From contig CM031618.1 in assembly GCA_018398815.1 (NCBI GenBank), positions 48,883,681 to 48,947,680 of the forward strand: a stretch of 64,000 nucleotides of DNA, in the 5' to 3' direction. The notes under the pieces were generated by a model that saw only the letters and a program-made list of their open reading frames with translations, was not told where the DNA came from and searched no databases. Every line of letters starts with the position of its first letter. Within the stretch, counting starts at the first letter, position 1. Source of the DNA: Conus ventricosus (Eukaryota; Mollusca; Gastropoda; Neogastropoda; Conidae). A program made the translations under genes and the position numbers. This document shows, in pieces, positions 13,822-25,288 of this stretch.

Positions 13822-14566
13822 TGTGTGTGTGTGGTGTGTGTGTGTGTTCATGCTTATGTAAGTGTATTTATGTGTGTGTGGTAGGGCGCACGCCCATGTC
13901 TCTGTGTGTGTGGATGGGAGGAGGGAGGGTGACTGGTTAGTTAGGATGGGTGGGTGTGGATTGGGTGGCTTGTTGATATCACTGGGGTGTTTTGTGCCTG
14001 CATTCAATCAGCGCTTCTTTCATAAACTTATTCATGTCCATTACTTAACACATGTTTCATTAATCCCACACTGAAATGAGGGGGTGGGGGGAAAAATATC
14101 TATGCATAAAACGGTCTTTTAATCTGATTTCAGAGAGAGAGAGAGCGAGAGTGAGGGGTGGTGGTGGAGGGGGAGTGCTAAATGGAAGAAGGGGGAGGGA
14201 TGGGGTGAGGTTGTATAGGTCTCATAGAAGTTGACAGAAACATCTGGTAACAAGGATACAAGTCGCTGTTTAGTCTTCAAATTTGTAAAGATACTTGGTC
14301 GACTGTGTTTCATCTCTCTCTCTCTTCTCTCTCTCTCTGTCTCTCTCTCTCTCTTCTTCTCTCTCTTATCTCTCTCTCTCTCTTGTCTCTCTCTGTTCTC
14401 TTCTGTCTCTCTCTCTTCTCTTCTCTCTTCTCTCTCTCTCTCTTCTTCTTCAGATCAGTTACAACATTTGAATTTTGGCGTGTATGTGCGCATCTTGGGT
14501 GATGATGTGTGTATGTGCTGTTGAATGCACGTGCGAGTGTGTGCGTTTGTGTTCCTGTGTCCACAT

Positions 14567-14567
<1 letters not shown>

Positions 14568-14640
<73 letters not shown>

Positions 14641-14653
14641 GTGTGGTGTGTGT

Positions 14654-14717
<64 letters not shown>
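14568..14717. repeat. (GT)n microsatellite, longest in the left array
   Basis: About 150 bases of GT with three interruptions, located in the GT-rich part of a satellite monomer. Similar tracts lie at 12799-12842 and 13716-13850. Confidence 0.9.
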
Positions 14718-14719
<2 letters not shown>

Positions 14720-15449
14720 ATGCTTATGTAAGTGTATTTATGTGTGTGTGTGCGTACGGGCGCACGCCCATGTCTCTGTGTAGGTAGGGGAGGAGGGGGT
14801 GATTGGTTAGGTAGGATGGGTGGGTGGTGGATGGGTGGCTTGTTGGATAACACTGTGTGTTTTCGTGCGTGTAATTAAACAGCACTCTTTCTTGAAGATA
14901 TTCGTGTCCATTACCAACACCTGTTTTCATTAATCCCATACTGAAGATATCCAGAGAAGAAATTGCGACAAAAATTCTACAGAAAAGAGAACAAGTGGGA
15001 CAGGAAGTTTAAAGAGAAACAGATAAGTATACAGAAACAAACAAATAAAATAAAAAGAGAAAAGCCAAAACAGTAATTTCAGCCTGAAGGTGTTTAATTG
15101 AGTTAACTGGGACAGATATCCGTAATGGGAGAAAGCAGAATGCTGTTTTTTGTTGGCTTAGAATTACACTGTACATAGGTTTATGTTGGAAGTAAAATGT
15201 AGACAGGGAGAGACGTAGGGGAGATGATGAGTGTGAACGGCGGAAGAGAGAAGGGGGAGTGCAGGGGAGGCATTTAACTCTTCTTTGTGGAGGGGAGGAA
15301 AGCTTAGGGAGCAAAGGAGAAACGGTGAGCTACTGCACATATGTAGTGTTTGAATGATTGGAAGCTTAACCAGAGAGAAATATTGATCTGCAGATCAGAG
15401 AGTAGTAGAATGTCATTCGTTGAGCTTATAGATTTTTTTCTGTGCATAG

Positions 15450-15660
15450 TTGCCTATTGTAATTTTCAGTAATTTCTTCATTTGGGATGGAAGGTGGTAG
15501 GTACTGTATTCTTTTATTCATTGGTTATCTGTTTGTTTGCATTTCCATTCTACAAACGATTGGCTATCGTACATCTCTTGTACAGTGAGTAGGATAGTCA
15601 AACCTGAACGGGAGGCATGCCTGCACAGTTAAAGGGTATACACTGAATCATCTGCCACAG
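15450..15660. other. Single-copy spacer, nothing recognised
   Basis: Begins exactly where the satellite ends. I see no open frame, repeat or RNA gene in it. Confidence 0.5.
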
Positions 15661-15960
15661 CTAGGAATCAGAATGGCTCGGTTGATTGAGGACCAGACCC
15701 ATAAGTGTGGTGATTCTGGAGTTGTGGGTTCGAATCTCTGCCGGGTCGCTTCGGTAAGTTACTTCGGTCGAAGTTAACATCGGTTTTAATTCCATTTTCC
15801 GTGTAGTCCTTCTTATGAGACTATAAACTGAGGGTCTGTATGAAAACGCATGTATAAGATCCCGCGTACACGTGAAATTCCATCACCAACTTTCGGAAGA
15901 GAAGGCTAGTTTAGCCGTTGGTGTGGATGACACGTTACACGTGACAGAGCAAATGTGAAA
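15661..15960 (+). mobile_element. tRNA-derived SINE, plus orientation
   Basis: The head carries a degenerate A box (ATGGCTCGGTTGATTGAGG) and a clear B box (GGGTTCGAATCTC near 15725), as in tRNA-derived SINEs transcribed by RNA polymerase III. The body (AGACTATAAAC near 15819, then CATCACCAACTTTCGGAAGA near 15880 and GCCGTTGGTGTGGATGACAC near 15916) is shared with the minus-strand copy at 23580-23993. Two dispersed copies with the same architecture support a mobile family. The 3' tail of this copy is not clear. Confidence 0.75.
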
Positions 15961-17396
15961 AATCAAAAGAATGAAGGAAGAGGCTGGATTTGGTTTAAAT
16001 GACAGGGAAACGACTGAATGTAGCACCAACAGGCAGCTCTTCAGTCGGCTCAACCAGGAAGGCAGACTGTTGTGTAAACTATAAACGAAAGCGTGGGTTG
16101 TAACCGACGATAGGTACTGTGTAAGTAAATTTGATGACAATAAAGGACTGGTAAGTAATGCTTTTGAAATAGAATTTAAAGAGGTCTTGCAGTTGTGTTC
16201 ATGTCGGACGTAAAAAACGGAAAGGGGAGATAAGCAGAGAAAGGGTAGGTGACTTGGGTGGAGGGAAGATGCGAAAATTGAGATGGGGGGGGGGGGGCCG
16301 GAGATGGAAACGGAAGGGGAGGGGGAGGCATTTTACTGGATTTGGGGTTCGTTGGCTTCTTTATTGATTGAATGAAAAGAGTGATCTATTGTCCACACTT
16401 AGAACTATTTGATTAAGGTTTATGAAGTTTAATTCTGGCACACTGAAAAGAATACAGACTCAAAACGACTTTGTCCATGGAATACTGAGATGGGTCTCGG
16501 TTCTACCCTTTGATGTCCTCTGCTCGGATCCACACCAACATTTAATGGGTAAACATCCGTTCAGTACTTTTTTTCTGTAATCTTGCTAAACGAATCCACT
16601 GCAAGGATCCACTGCAAAATGTAATGGATACACATGCATTCACAAATGTTTGCATTATCTTGCTAAACTGTCCTAAACCAATCCTTAAACAGAATCGCAT
16701 CACGGTCTGCATTGCGGATCTTTATCAAAATTTGATGGATTTGTCTTTGAGTCACAGTTCTTCTTTCCACTGAAAATCCATTCAGTATTTTTTTGTTTGT
16801 TTTTTTAGCATAAATTTACTGACAGACAAACAAGCAAGCAAACAAACCCAAAAATGGTAATGGGTGAAAAAGGCCAATATAAGACAAGCCGACAGTGGCC
16901 CATAGGCCAGGATTGAAGTAAGGGGCTGAGGAGCAGTGAAAGAAGGTGGACTACGGTCAGTTTTGCTTGTCGTTTAGAGAGAATATTGCTGGTGTGTGAG
17001 CTCCAAGACTGACACTTTGCCGCTCAAAATTCTACATTAGACCGTGTCACGTCGAATCTTAATTTTCTTATTATGTCACAATATCTATGAACAAAATGCT
17101 CTTAAATTATATCTAATTGTCTGAATGTGTCTGTTTCTTTTTTATATGTATACGTTCGCTTTCGATGTGATTCTGAACTACTTGTGAATGCCAGCAGCTG
17201 CTGTGTATCAACTCACAAGCCGTTGACGTAAATCATGTGAGATTTGACGGTCAGTTTGTGTATGCTTTTATCTTGCTGTGAAGGTTCTAGATTCATTGAA
17301 CACGTCTTGCCACAGAATATTACCTTACATTCATGCACATACATCGTCAGTGTGTTCTGTTTTACTGTATTCGAAAAGGCTGTCCGAGTCTGGTAT

Positions 17397-17398
<2 letters not shown>
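15961..17398. other. Single-copy region, no gene recognised
   Basis: AT-rich DNA with a G homopolymer at 16285-16298. I found no credible coding region, splice-supported exon or structured RNA here. Confidence 0.4.

Positions 17399-17474
<76 letters not shown>
17399..17474. repeat. (GT)n microsatellite
   Basis: A pure, uninterrupted GT run of about 38 units in otherwise single-copy DNA, so it would be a usable polymorphic marker. Confidence 0.95.
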
Positions 17475-17477
<3 letters not shown>

Positions 17478-17740
17478 CAAATCGCCAGCTGTTGTTGCTG
17501 TTTACAAGTGTTAGGTACCAGGTAAAATTGTACAAGCTTGGAACATCCTCTTGGGGGATGTCTCCTGATTTGCTCTGTGTACCCTGCGTTGGCATTTGTG
17601 CTAAGCGATTTGGTGTCATTAGTCGCATTCGATTGCAGTGCGGAGGGGGGGGGGGGTTATAATTATTGCATCTTGATAGCAAGAGTTACGCTACTTGCTC
17701 GTTATTTGCAGTTTACTGTTCCCTGCCGCATTTAAAGATT

Positions 17741-17998
17741 TCTTTTTATAATGCACAAAGCCCTTCAATTTATAATGCACAAAGCCGTTCAATCTTTTTA
17801 TAATGCACAAAGCCGTTCAATCTTTTTATAATGCACAAAGCCGTTCAATCTTTTTATAATGCACAAAGCCGTTCAATCTTTTTATAATGCACAAAGCCGT
17901 TCAATCTTTTTATAATGCACAAAGCCGTTCATCTTTTTTATAATGCACAAAGCCGTTCAATCTTTTTATAATGCACAAAGCCGTTCAATTTATGCGCA
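17741..17998 (+). repeat. 28-bp minisatellite, 9 copies
   Basis: Nine copies of a unit containing TATAATGCACAAAGCCGTTC. The first copy differs (CCCTTC) and the second is shortened; the rest are nearly identical, which points to recent expansion. Confidence 0.95.
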
Positions 17999-17999
17999 C

Positions 18000-19920
18000 T
18001 ATATGATAAGGTTGTTAGTTTTTTTCTCGCTAAAATCATTAGACATCCTGCATTTCAGTGTACTGCTAAATACGGGTAGTCTGTCATCTACATTATTACT
18101 TCTACCTTCATTATTCAAAAATACCTTGACATAATAATGTCAAATACACATTTTTTTTTGCTCTGATTGGATTGTATATTTCAAACTCGAAATAGACATT
18201 ACACAGCAGTCTGGCACAATCAACATTATTGTTTTTCAAAAGGTCCTCTACATCGTCGCATAATTCTTACAACTGGTTCAAAACGACATGTACTTATATG
18301 GAGTGTCTTTGTTGTCACCGAAAGTTTCATCGATTATTCTTGACAGTCCCATTCTTTTTAGAATGATGCTTGAAACTGGAATTTCGTGGCATATCGTTAC
18401 TTGAAACTATTTGATATTTACTTCTTGTATGTTTCATATATCCTTCAAGAAAGTATGTCAATTCACTGGGATATTTGATTGATTTTCGCTGAAGAAAACG
18501 CTTGATATTCAATGCTTCAGGTTCATCTAGGAACAAAATGCAATCAAGTCTGTGATCCCTTTCCTTCGGCCAGTTGTCAAGTTGTTTTCGATTTTTTTTT
18601 CTAGCGTGTTCTTTTGTTACTTAAAGGCAACCAAATCATAAAGATAATCACTTGTGGTCCTAATTTTTTTTAGAAAGTTTCATGACTTTCAAAAAATTAC
18701 CGTTTTCGTAAAGGATGTCCCTTTTTGCTATATGCGTTTTGCTATATGCGTTTTGAATCAAGAATGAAAATTGGTATTATAGCTTTGTCAGTATGAAAGA
18801 TAGGTTCAGTTGCTATCTGTCCATTGTTTTCTGAGCCACTGCGTGCATCAAGATTGTTATAAGATTATAAACACACATCCTTCCAAAAATGACCCCATTT
18901 ACTATTTTTGAACAAACACATTGTAAGCTATTTACCTCTGGACAACAAATGTTACATTCTTGTTCACTGTGTGATTTTTAACATGTATTCTAATCCATAT
19001 TGATTTGAATGCTTGCATACAGTTGTGTGATTGGTAAACCCATTGCTCTGTTTTCGGGATAATGCTCTGCATACATTCTCAATTTCACGAGGCTTTTTCA
19101 GGATAGCTTTTATCTTTTTTATTTTTGAGTTGTTTCACATTTCTGTCGATTGTGTTCAGAAACAATAAGCACAAAATACACAAATGCTGACTGAGAGTGA
19201 ACGCCTGTTTAAACCAAATTCAAAACAATTCCTATAAACTCGTCTGCTGCGTTTTTTCTGTTGTCTTAGATGAACCATTTTTGAACCAGACGAAAAAAAA
19301 ACAGTTACTGACATTGAGTCATAAATAATCAAATTAAAAAATCATTATTGAGCCTAAAGATCAACACTGATGAAGGGGAAAACCACTGATTAATTCATGA
19401 AATCAAGAGACAGCAGATAGGGATATCACTCAGATGCGAAAGACAACACAAGATAACAGTCAGTTTAAAAGAAGTAAGTTTCAAAGTGTAATGAATGCAG
19501 ACGAAAGTGAAAACATGAAAACGAATGTTTGTTTGGTTATACAGGTGGATGCATGAATGTGCATACTTGATAGCATGCTGTTAGTGTAAATAATGTATAT
19601 ACCCACTGCACCTTTGTATGTAAATGTGTGCTGCTAATATAAATAATATGTTGTCCACAACTACTTTGTATTTAATGACGAGTCACTGCTGCAGCTGATT
19701 ATCTGTCCAAAGGCAGGGACTTGGATTCAAATTCTGTATCACACAGTGCAGCTGCCATTACTGAGCAGAGTCGATAATGTCATAACACGTAGGGGCTGAT
19801 CAAGTACCTGACATACGTGTTCAAAATATATGAAACACAATATTTTGTTCAGAAGATTACGTATGAGCAATACCATTAGACATAAACAAAACTCGTTTGA
19901 GTACAGAACACATTTCGTTG
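18000..19920. other. AT-rich region without recognised gene
   Basis: No known family is seen. A short minus-strand open stretch at 18327-18605 is listed separately. The rest holds no clear repeats or motifs. Confidence 0.4.
18327..18605 (-). CDS. Unassigned open reading segment, about 90 codons
   Basis: An uninterrupted minus-strand frame with balanced composition, including LDNWPKERDHRLDC and then FLDEPEALNIKRFLQRK. It is charged and helix-prone and unlike the low-complexity frames around it. It has no in-frame ATG near its upstream end and no matching partner exon. I do not recognise the family. It could be an exon, the relic of a mobile element, or chance. The downstream end is a normal stop. 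Confidence 0.2.
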   Translation of the reverse strand, partial: ARKKNRKQLDNWPKERDHRLDCILFLDEPEALNIKRFLQRKSIKYPSELTYFLEGYMKHTRSKYQIVSSNDMPRNSSFKHHSKKNGTVKNNR

Positions 19921-19925
19921 TACAT

Positions 19926-20180
19926 AGGGACATAGGTTGACAGACTGTTGATTGCTGATGGCGTGCATAGGGACATAGGTTCTGACAGACTGTTGATTGC
20001 TGATGGCGTGCAAAAGGGACATAGGTGACGACTGTTGATTGCTGATGGCGTGCATAGGGACATAGGTTGACAGACTGTTGATTGTGATGGGTGCATAGGG
20101 ACATAGGTTGACAGACTGTTGATTCTGATGGGCGTGCATTAGGACATAGGTTGACAGACTGTTGATTGCTGATGGCGTGT
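19926..20180 (+). repeat. 45-bp minisatellite, about 6 copies
   Basis: The unit contains GACATAGGTTGACAGACTGT and then GATTGCTGATGGCGTGCAT. Copies carry small indels, and the last one breaks off in GTGTTGCTCAC. Confidence 0.9.
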
Positions 20181-20243
20181 TGCTCACTTATGGTATCAGT
20201 GAAACTGCTGATTTCTTTCCAAAATAACTAGAGGGAAAGAGGG

Positions 20244-20603
20244 TTAAGGAGCATATGTTTCATAATGGAGCCAGGAGTGAGGACAGAGGGTTGGGTAATG
20301 AAGGGGGACAAAGAGTTGAGCCGTTTCACCTTCATGGCGCGGCGTGATACATGGTTTCCCAGACATGAGCAATGAAACATCAGTCTGATGCAATGTAAAA
20401 ACAGCGTGTGAATGGCAGCCAATGGAAAGCAAGACTTGTAGTGACGTCTGTCGAGCGCTAAGCGACAAGAAGACTGCCACGTTGAGATCAGCAGGTATCA
20501 TTTGCCCAGCATTCTCCAAACCTAGCACACCACCTGCTCGCCACACAGACCAGAAACCTGACGTCAACTCCACAGTGAGTTTCTTGTTGCACACTGTGTT
20601 CAT
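20244..20603 (-). CDS. Doubtful single-copy open frame region (both strands open)
   Basis: The minus strand is open for 119 codons and the plus strand from 20422 for 51 codons before a strong splice-donor match (ACA|GTGAGT at 20574/20575). The plus-strand frame starts with ATG and reads MESKTCSDVCRALSD, with balanced composition. Nothing identifies a family on either strand. It is the only sizeable non-repetitive open stretch in this part of the window, but both frames may be chance. Confidence 0.15.
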   Translation of the reverse strand: MNTVCNKKLTVELTSGFWSVWRAGGVLGLENAGQMIPADLNVAVFLSLSARQTSLQVLLSIGCHSHAVFTLHQTDVSLLMSGKPCITPRHEGETAQLFVPLHYPTLCPHSWLHYETYAP

Positions 20604-20722
20604 TGAGTTGGGGAATTACTGAGGTTCTGTTAAGCGCTGTTCTCACACATGGAAACTGGCAGGGTTTCTTGTGAACATTGATGCGTTTTGTGTGGGTCAC
20701 TGACTCAGTGGATGGGATTCTT

Positions 20723-20925
20723 CTGAAGCTCTCTATTGCAAGGGTTATGACCGGAGTTGTTCTCTGAAGCTCTCTCTTGCAAGGGTTATGACCGGAGTTG
20801 TTCTCTGAAGCTCTTATTGCAAGGGTTATGACCGGAGTTGTTCTCTGAAGCTCTCTATTGCAAGGGTTATGACCGGAGTTGTTCTCTGCAGCTCTCTATT
20901 GCAAGGGTCATGACCAGAGTTGTTC
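20723..20925 (+). repeat. 41-bp minisatellite, 5 copies
   Basis: Unit contains CTGAAGCTCTCTATTGCAAG followed by GGTTATGACCGGAGTTG. Copies are nearly identical; the fifth has CTGCAGC and GACCAGAG changes. Confidence 0.95.
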
Positions 20926-21560
20926 TGAACTGCTGTCTTCAATGTGGCTGGGTTACGTACATTGTTTTTAGAGCTCAATGTATGGTTATCTGACTGAAGC
21001 CCTTAGGAAGGACTTTGCACAATTTATAGATGACATATTGGAAATCTTGTGAACTGTTTCCCTCACTGTCTTGTTGACTGACTGCAATTTCTGATAAATG
21101 CCGTGTATGTGGGTGACTGACTAGAAACCTTGTGAAGTGCTGTGCTCACTGTGAGGGTTGTAGTGGGTTTGTAATGAAGTGGTGTGATCACGGTGAAGCT
21201 GAACAACACAGTTTCTTGTTAAGATTGGTATCTACTGTGTAGGTGATGCATTAAAGTATTTGTGATGTGATGTGTAACCAGGCTTTCATTAAAAGATAGG
21301 GTTCATTGTGTTGGTGATAAACTGGAACCCTGTTACGGTACTGTACTATCTATGTGGGTGGCTGATTGCAGTTCTTGTGGTGTCGATTTGTTGGTATCTG
21401 GCCGGTGATCTTGAACATATTGTGTTTGTTGTATGGGAAACTTGTTGGGGTTCTTATGAACTAATGTGATCACTGTATGTATGTCTAAGACGGGTTCCTG
21501 TTAATTCTTTTACACAATGTATGGATACCTTCCTGACATTCCTACAAAGACTGATGATCA
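20926..21560 (+). repeat. Diverged tandem repeat, possibly ancestral to the 41-bp array
   Basis: Loosely periodic phrases recur, such as TTCTTGTGAAnTGnTGTG followed by CACTGTGTGGGTGACTGACT-like text, at spacings of roughly 60-70 bases. They are too diverged for a firm unit length. Confidence 0.35.
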
Positions 21561-22900
21561 CTTCTTGTTTGACTGGCTAGGCTTTTGTTCTTTTCACCCG
21601 ATCTAAAACAAATCCAGTTACATGCCCTCCATCCTTACTTTTTCTTTCCACCACATGCACCCTCCCTGCCTCACCTTCCTCTCTTCCCTACCATCCAGTA
21701 CGTCTAGTATAAGCTTAGACAAATAATTACGTTCCAGAATGCGCCTCATTCCCTCCCCTTGCAGTTAGCTCAGGTTCAGCCTCTGAGTTGTACCTGTATG
21801 CTCCACATTCAGTTTTTACTCTGTATTCACCAAACAAGAAACTTTTAAAAAATGTGTGTGTTTATATATGTCGACGTCAGCAAAGTTATGAGACAGAGAT
21901 AGTCATTCAAATAAGAGTTTGCCACTGTGCTCCTCAGCATCCAATGAAACAGATTACATTTGCAATTCACCTGTTCCCTTCCATATTCACACCTTGAGTA
22001 AACCAACTTCTTTTCCATAATGTGTTCTACAATTCATTTCACTGATGTGATTTACGAACTTTAGATGTTTGTTTTAAAAACTGTGGCTATTTTGTACCTT
22101 GTCAGCCATTAAAAACAATTAAATATTCCTGTCCCCCACCCACCCATTCCCCACTGCTACCTCTCTTTGTCCCCTACAGAAACCAACCCTGGAGTTTTCA
22201 ACAGCTTTGTTTGTTAGGTGTGGTGGAGGAGTAGAGGTGGTGGAAGTTTGCTATGAAAAATGGGAGTACTGGTTTAAGGCACGGCAAACTCAGGCGTCTC
22301 TTATGCTACCCAATATCATAGATATTTAAGGATCCAGCCTGCCATGAGAATGCTATTGTTGGAGGTATGTGGTAGGTAGAATGCATTGTTACACAGACTA
22401 GATGTGTTACATGGCACGGTAGAGTGGAATGTAGAACACACAGGCTTTGTTCATCCACTGCTTGGCCGAATGGTATATCTTGTCAATGCGAAGGGAGTTT
22501 TGTACAGCTGTGAGAAAATGTCTTCATGTGTGCTTCTACTAATGAAGACCATGTTAATACTTTGATATTGGTGATGATGGTTAGTAGTTTTAGATTTGTG
22601 CACATTTTTGTACTTCAATTTTGACTTCTTTTCTTTCATCTTATCATTTGTTAGATATGCATTTCTATGCCTCTTTAAGATGTAATGTCATTGCATTTTT
22701 TTCTTTCCACATTCTTGTTTATTTATAATGTATTTTCAGTCAGTCATTAAATAACTATTCTCTGAACAGCTATTCCACACACAAGCAAAAGCATGCACAT
22801 GACTTTGCACAAACACATGTGACTACACTCGTATAGACACTTACATAGACATATACACACATGTCTGCACTTGCGCGTTTACACCGTTCACGCACCTAGG
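21561..22900. other. Single-copy region, no gene recognised
   Basis: AT-rich DNA with no credible exon, RNA or repeat until the CA cluster begins. Confidence 0.4.
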
Positions 22901-22904
22901 AACA

Positions 22905-22939
22905 CACACACAACACACAACACACCACACACACACACA

Positions 22940-22985
<46 letters not shown>

Positions 22986-23082
22986 GCACGCACGCGCGCG
23001 TGCACACACAGCACATGTTCACACATGTACGCGTGCGCGAGCAAGCACACACACACACACACACCACACACCACACACCACA

Positions 23083-23160
<78 letters not shown>

Positions 23161-23217
23161 ACACACACACACACACAGCATATATACATGCGTTCATGCT
23201 CACGTTCGGCGTACGCA

Positions 23218-23287
<70 letters not shown>

Positions 23288-23303
23288 CACACACACACAA
23301 TGT
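22905..23303. repeat. (CA)n microsatellite cluster
   Basis: Several CA runs (about 22905-22981, 23043-23177 and 23220-23301) are separated by short GC-rich alternating purine-pyrimidine segments. Confidence 0.95.
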
Positions 23304-23579
23304 TAGCTGGATATCCAAAGTCTGCCGTGTGCTTTGGGTTAAGGTGCAGATCAGGCATGTGACTAAGACATGTCCACAAACCCTGATTCTCAAATGTTTT
23401 GTTTGTTTGTTTTTGTCATTCATTCCTTTAGCCCTCAAGCTTAATCCTTGTGCACCACAGTCTCGTGGTTTGTTAATGTGGTTTTGTGTGCATGGACTAG
23501 TAGCCCCGTGGTGACAGCAACTCGATGAATCTGAAACTAAAACAGAAATAACCGCATGCCAAAATTTGTTTGACCACGA

Positions 23580-23993
23580 TTCTTTTTCTTTCTTTCTGCG
23601 TACGCAGGCTGATACTCCTGCGGACACTCCTGTATAGCCAGGCAGTGGAGTTTTGTGTGTATGACCCTTTTTTATCCCGCCATTAAGGCAGCCATACTCC
23701 ATCTTCGGGGAAGGTGCATGCTATGTGTCACGTGTCATCCATACCAACGGCCAAATTGGCCTTCTCTTCCGAAAGTTGGTGATGGGATTTTACGTGTGTG
23801 CAAGATGTTGCGCGTGCGTTCACACACGGAACCTCGGTTTATAGTCTCATTCGAAGGACTGTGTGGGGAATGGAGTCAGAACCAATGTTAACTCGAGGAA
23901 AAATCCCCTATACCGAAATTCGAACCCGCAACCCAGGATCACGAGTCCGGCGCTCTACCAACTGAGCTATTCCGGCCCTTATATAAAGAAACT
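23580..23993 (-). mobile_element. tRNA-derived SINE, minus orientation
   Basis: On the minus strand the element starts at about 23993 with a tRNA-like head: A box TAGCTCAGTTGGTAGAGC and B box GGTTCGAATTTC. It continues through the body shared with the copy at 15661-15960 (GACTATAAAC, CATCACCAACTTTCGGAAG) and ends in an (AGAA)n-type tail near 23580-23600. It is fuller and less diverged in the head than the plus-strand copy. It should not be annotated as a tRNA gene, because only the promoter half of the cloverleaf is well kept and the body is SINE-specific. Confidence 0.85.
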
Positions 23994-24089
23994 CTGTGCG
24001 TTTCAAACAGGCCATAGTCCGGCGCTCTACCAACTGAGCTATTCCGGCCCTTATATAAAGAAACTCTGTGCGTTTCAAACAGGCCATTT
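23948..24089 (-). repeat. 71-bp tandem duplication of the SINE tRNA head and flank
   Basis: The A-box half of the SINE head plus its 5' flank (TTATATAAAGAAACTCTGTG then CGTTTCAAACAGGCCAT on the plus strand) is present twice head-to-tail with no differences I can see. Confidence 0.9.
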
Positions 24090-24119
24090 GCCTTTTTGAA
24101 AGAAAAATGGAATTCACGC

Positions 24120-24271
24120 ACAAACGCGCACAAACGCGCGCGTGCGCACACATACACGTACATATGCACGCGTGCGCGCACGCATGCATACACATATGCA
24201 CGCACGCGCGCACACGCAGAGGAGAGAGAGAGAGGGGGAGGCAGACAGACAGACAGACAGACACAGACACA

Positions 24272-24308
<37 letters not shown>

Positions 24309-24426
24309 CACACACACACACACACACACCACGAGCGCGTGCGTGCGCGCGTCACACACGCGCACATACACATACACACACACAGGCGCGCCCACACACA
24401 CACAAACACACGGACCCAGGCATGCA

Positions 24427-24493
<67 letters not shown>

Positions 24494-24512
24494 ACACGCG
24501 CACACACACACA

Positions 24513-24581
<69 letters not shown>

Positions 24582-24590
24582 ACACGCATG
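24120..24590. repeat. (CA)n and Z-DNA-prone cluster
   Basis: CG/CA alternating segments (24120-24220), a short (CAGA)n run (24240-24275), and then long CA runs to 24580. Confidence 0.95.
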
Positions 24591-24888
24591 CACGCAAGAA
24601 TTCGTTAGAAGCCTCTTTGACTCGCTTCCAGTCAGTTTCTTTGTCCTAGTAAATGTTTGCATGTTCTTTTATGAGGTGAAAAAAAACTGTAAATATCTGC
24701 GGCGATTATCTTCTACTGTTTATGTTTTTTCTTCTTTTTGTGCTCATATTTAGCTTGGAATATAAATTTAGATAGGGTGTTAAAATAAAGACTGTGAATG
24801 GAAAACAAATAATCCATAACCAACATTGTTGTTAGCCTCCCATTCCCCTTTTCCTCTCTCCTCCCCCCCTCCTCCCCCACTTGTACAA

Positions 24889-24962
<74 letters not shown>
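24889..24962. repeat. (CA)n microsatellite
   Basis: A pure CA run that ends about 45 bp upstream of a predicted splice acceptor of the possible secreted-peptide gene. Confidence 0.95.
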
Positions 24963-24966
<4 letters not shown>

Positions 24967-25025
24967 CCTCACATACAACAAGCATAAAGAGTATAATTCT
25001 GTTTTAGGACTTGGAGAACTTCATC

Positions 25026-25098
25026 ATGCTGAAAATGCCAGTCCTACTTCTCGCCATCCTTCTCCTGCTGCCCCTGGCAACAGCCCAGGATGACAAAC
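25026..25098 (+). CDS. Candidate signal-peptide exon of a small secreted protein gene
   Basis: The exon opens after a plausible acceptor (CTGTTTTAG at 24999-25007). It contains an ATG at 25026 in good context (TTCATCATG) and encodes a classic signal peptide: MLKMP, a Leu/Ile core of about 12 residues, and a small-residue end ATAQ. This is followed by DDK, and the last base before the donor GTGAGA at 25099 leaves phase 1. If spliced to the next candidate exon, the phase-1 codon becomes Arg, giving a Lys-Arg dibasic site just after the signal peptide, as in prohormone-type precursors. Gastropod neuropeptides and venom peptides share this design, but no cysteine framework is present, so neither class can be claimed. 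There is no transcript evidence. Confidence 0.45.
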
Positions 25099-25261
25099 GT
25101 GAGAAATTTACTGTCTGTGCTTCGTCTGTCCGTCTGCCTTTCTCTCTGCCTGTCTCCATTGTTCTCATCCTTTTCTAAATCAAGTATTGGTCATTTTTGT
25201 GACGTCCATTTTCTTTCATTCTTTCTGTCATTCTTTCTTTCTTTTTTTTTAAATTTTGCAG

Positions 25262-25288
25262 GACAACTACGTGAAGGGACGGGAGAGC
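25262..25288 (+). CDS. Candidate 27-nt microexon of the secreted-peptide gene
   Basis: It lies between a polypyrimidine tract with acceptor (TTTTGCAG ending at 25261) and an almost perfect donor (GTGAGTAAG from 25289). It enters and leaves in phase 1, so it can be included or skipped without changing frame. It completes an Arg codon and adds QLREGTGE. The 163-bp intron before it and the strong flanking sites are the main support; 27 coding bases alone prove nothing. Confidence 0.35.

Larger units (their letters stand above)
6660..15449 (+). repeat. Complex satellite array, left arm, part 2
   Basis: The same monomer family resumes after the LINE. Landmarks recur: ATCAGTCATTAAATTTG-like at 6835, 8975, 10276, 11567 and 13494; GATATCTTGTGTCTCTTG-like at 8449, 11107 and 13024; and a block ending AGATTTTTTTnTGTGCATAG at 7809, 12502 and 15430. 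Spacings of 2-4.7 kb suggest a higher-order unit that combines long and short monomers. Sequence quality is uneven: 7600-11000 has expanded G and T homopolymers and many indels compared with 11200-15400. The array stops abruptly at about 15449, where single-copy DNA begins. Confidence 0.8.

Noticed and set aside
17741..17998. CRISPR-like array of 28-bp repeats
   Set aside because: The repeats abut with no spacers and the genome is eukaryotic; it is a minisatellite.
23940..24010. tRNA gene on the minus strand
   Set aside because: The A and B boxes are those of a SINE head. The rest of the cloverleaf and a 3' terminator are missing, and the SINE body continues directly.
22841..24753. Many His/Thr-rich and Cys/Val-rich open frames
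   Set aside because: They are translations of (CA)n and (GT)n runs on both strands.
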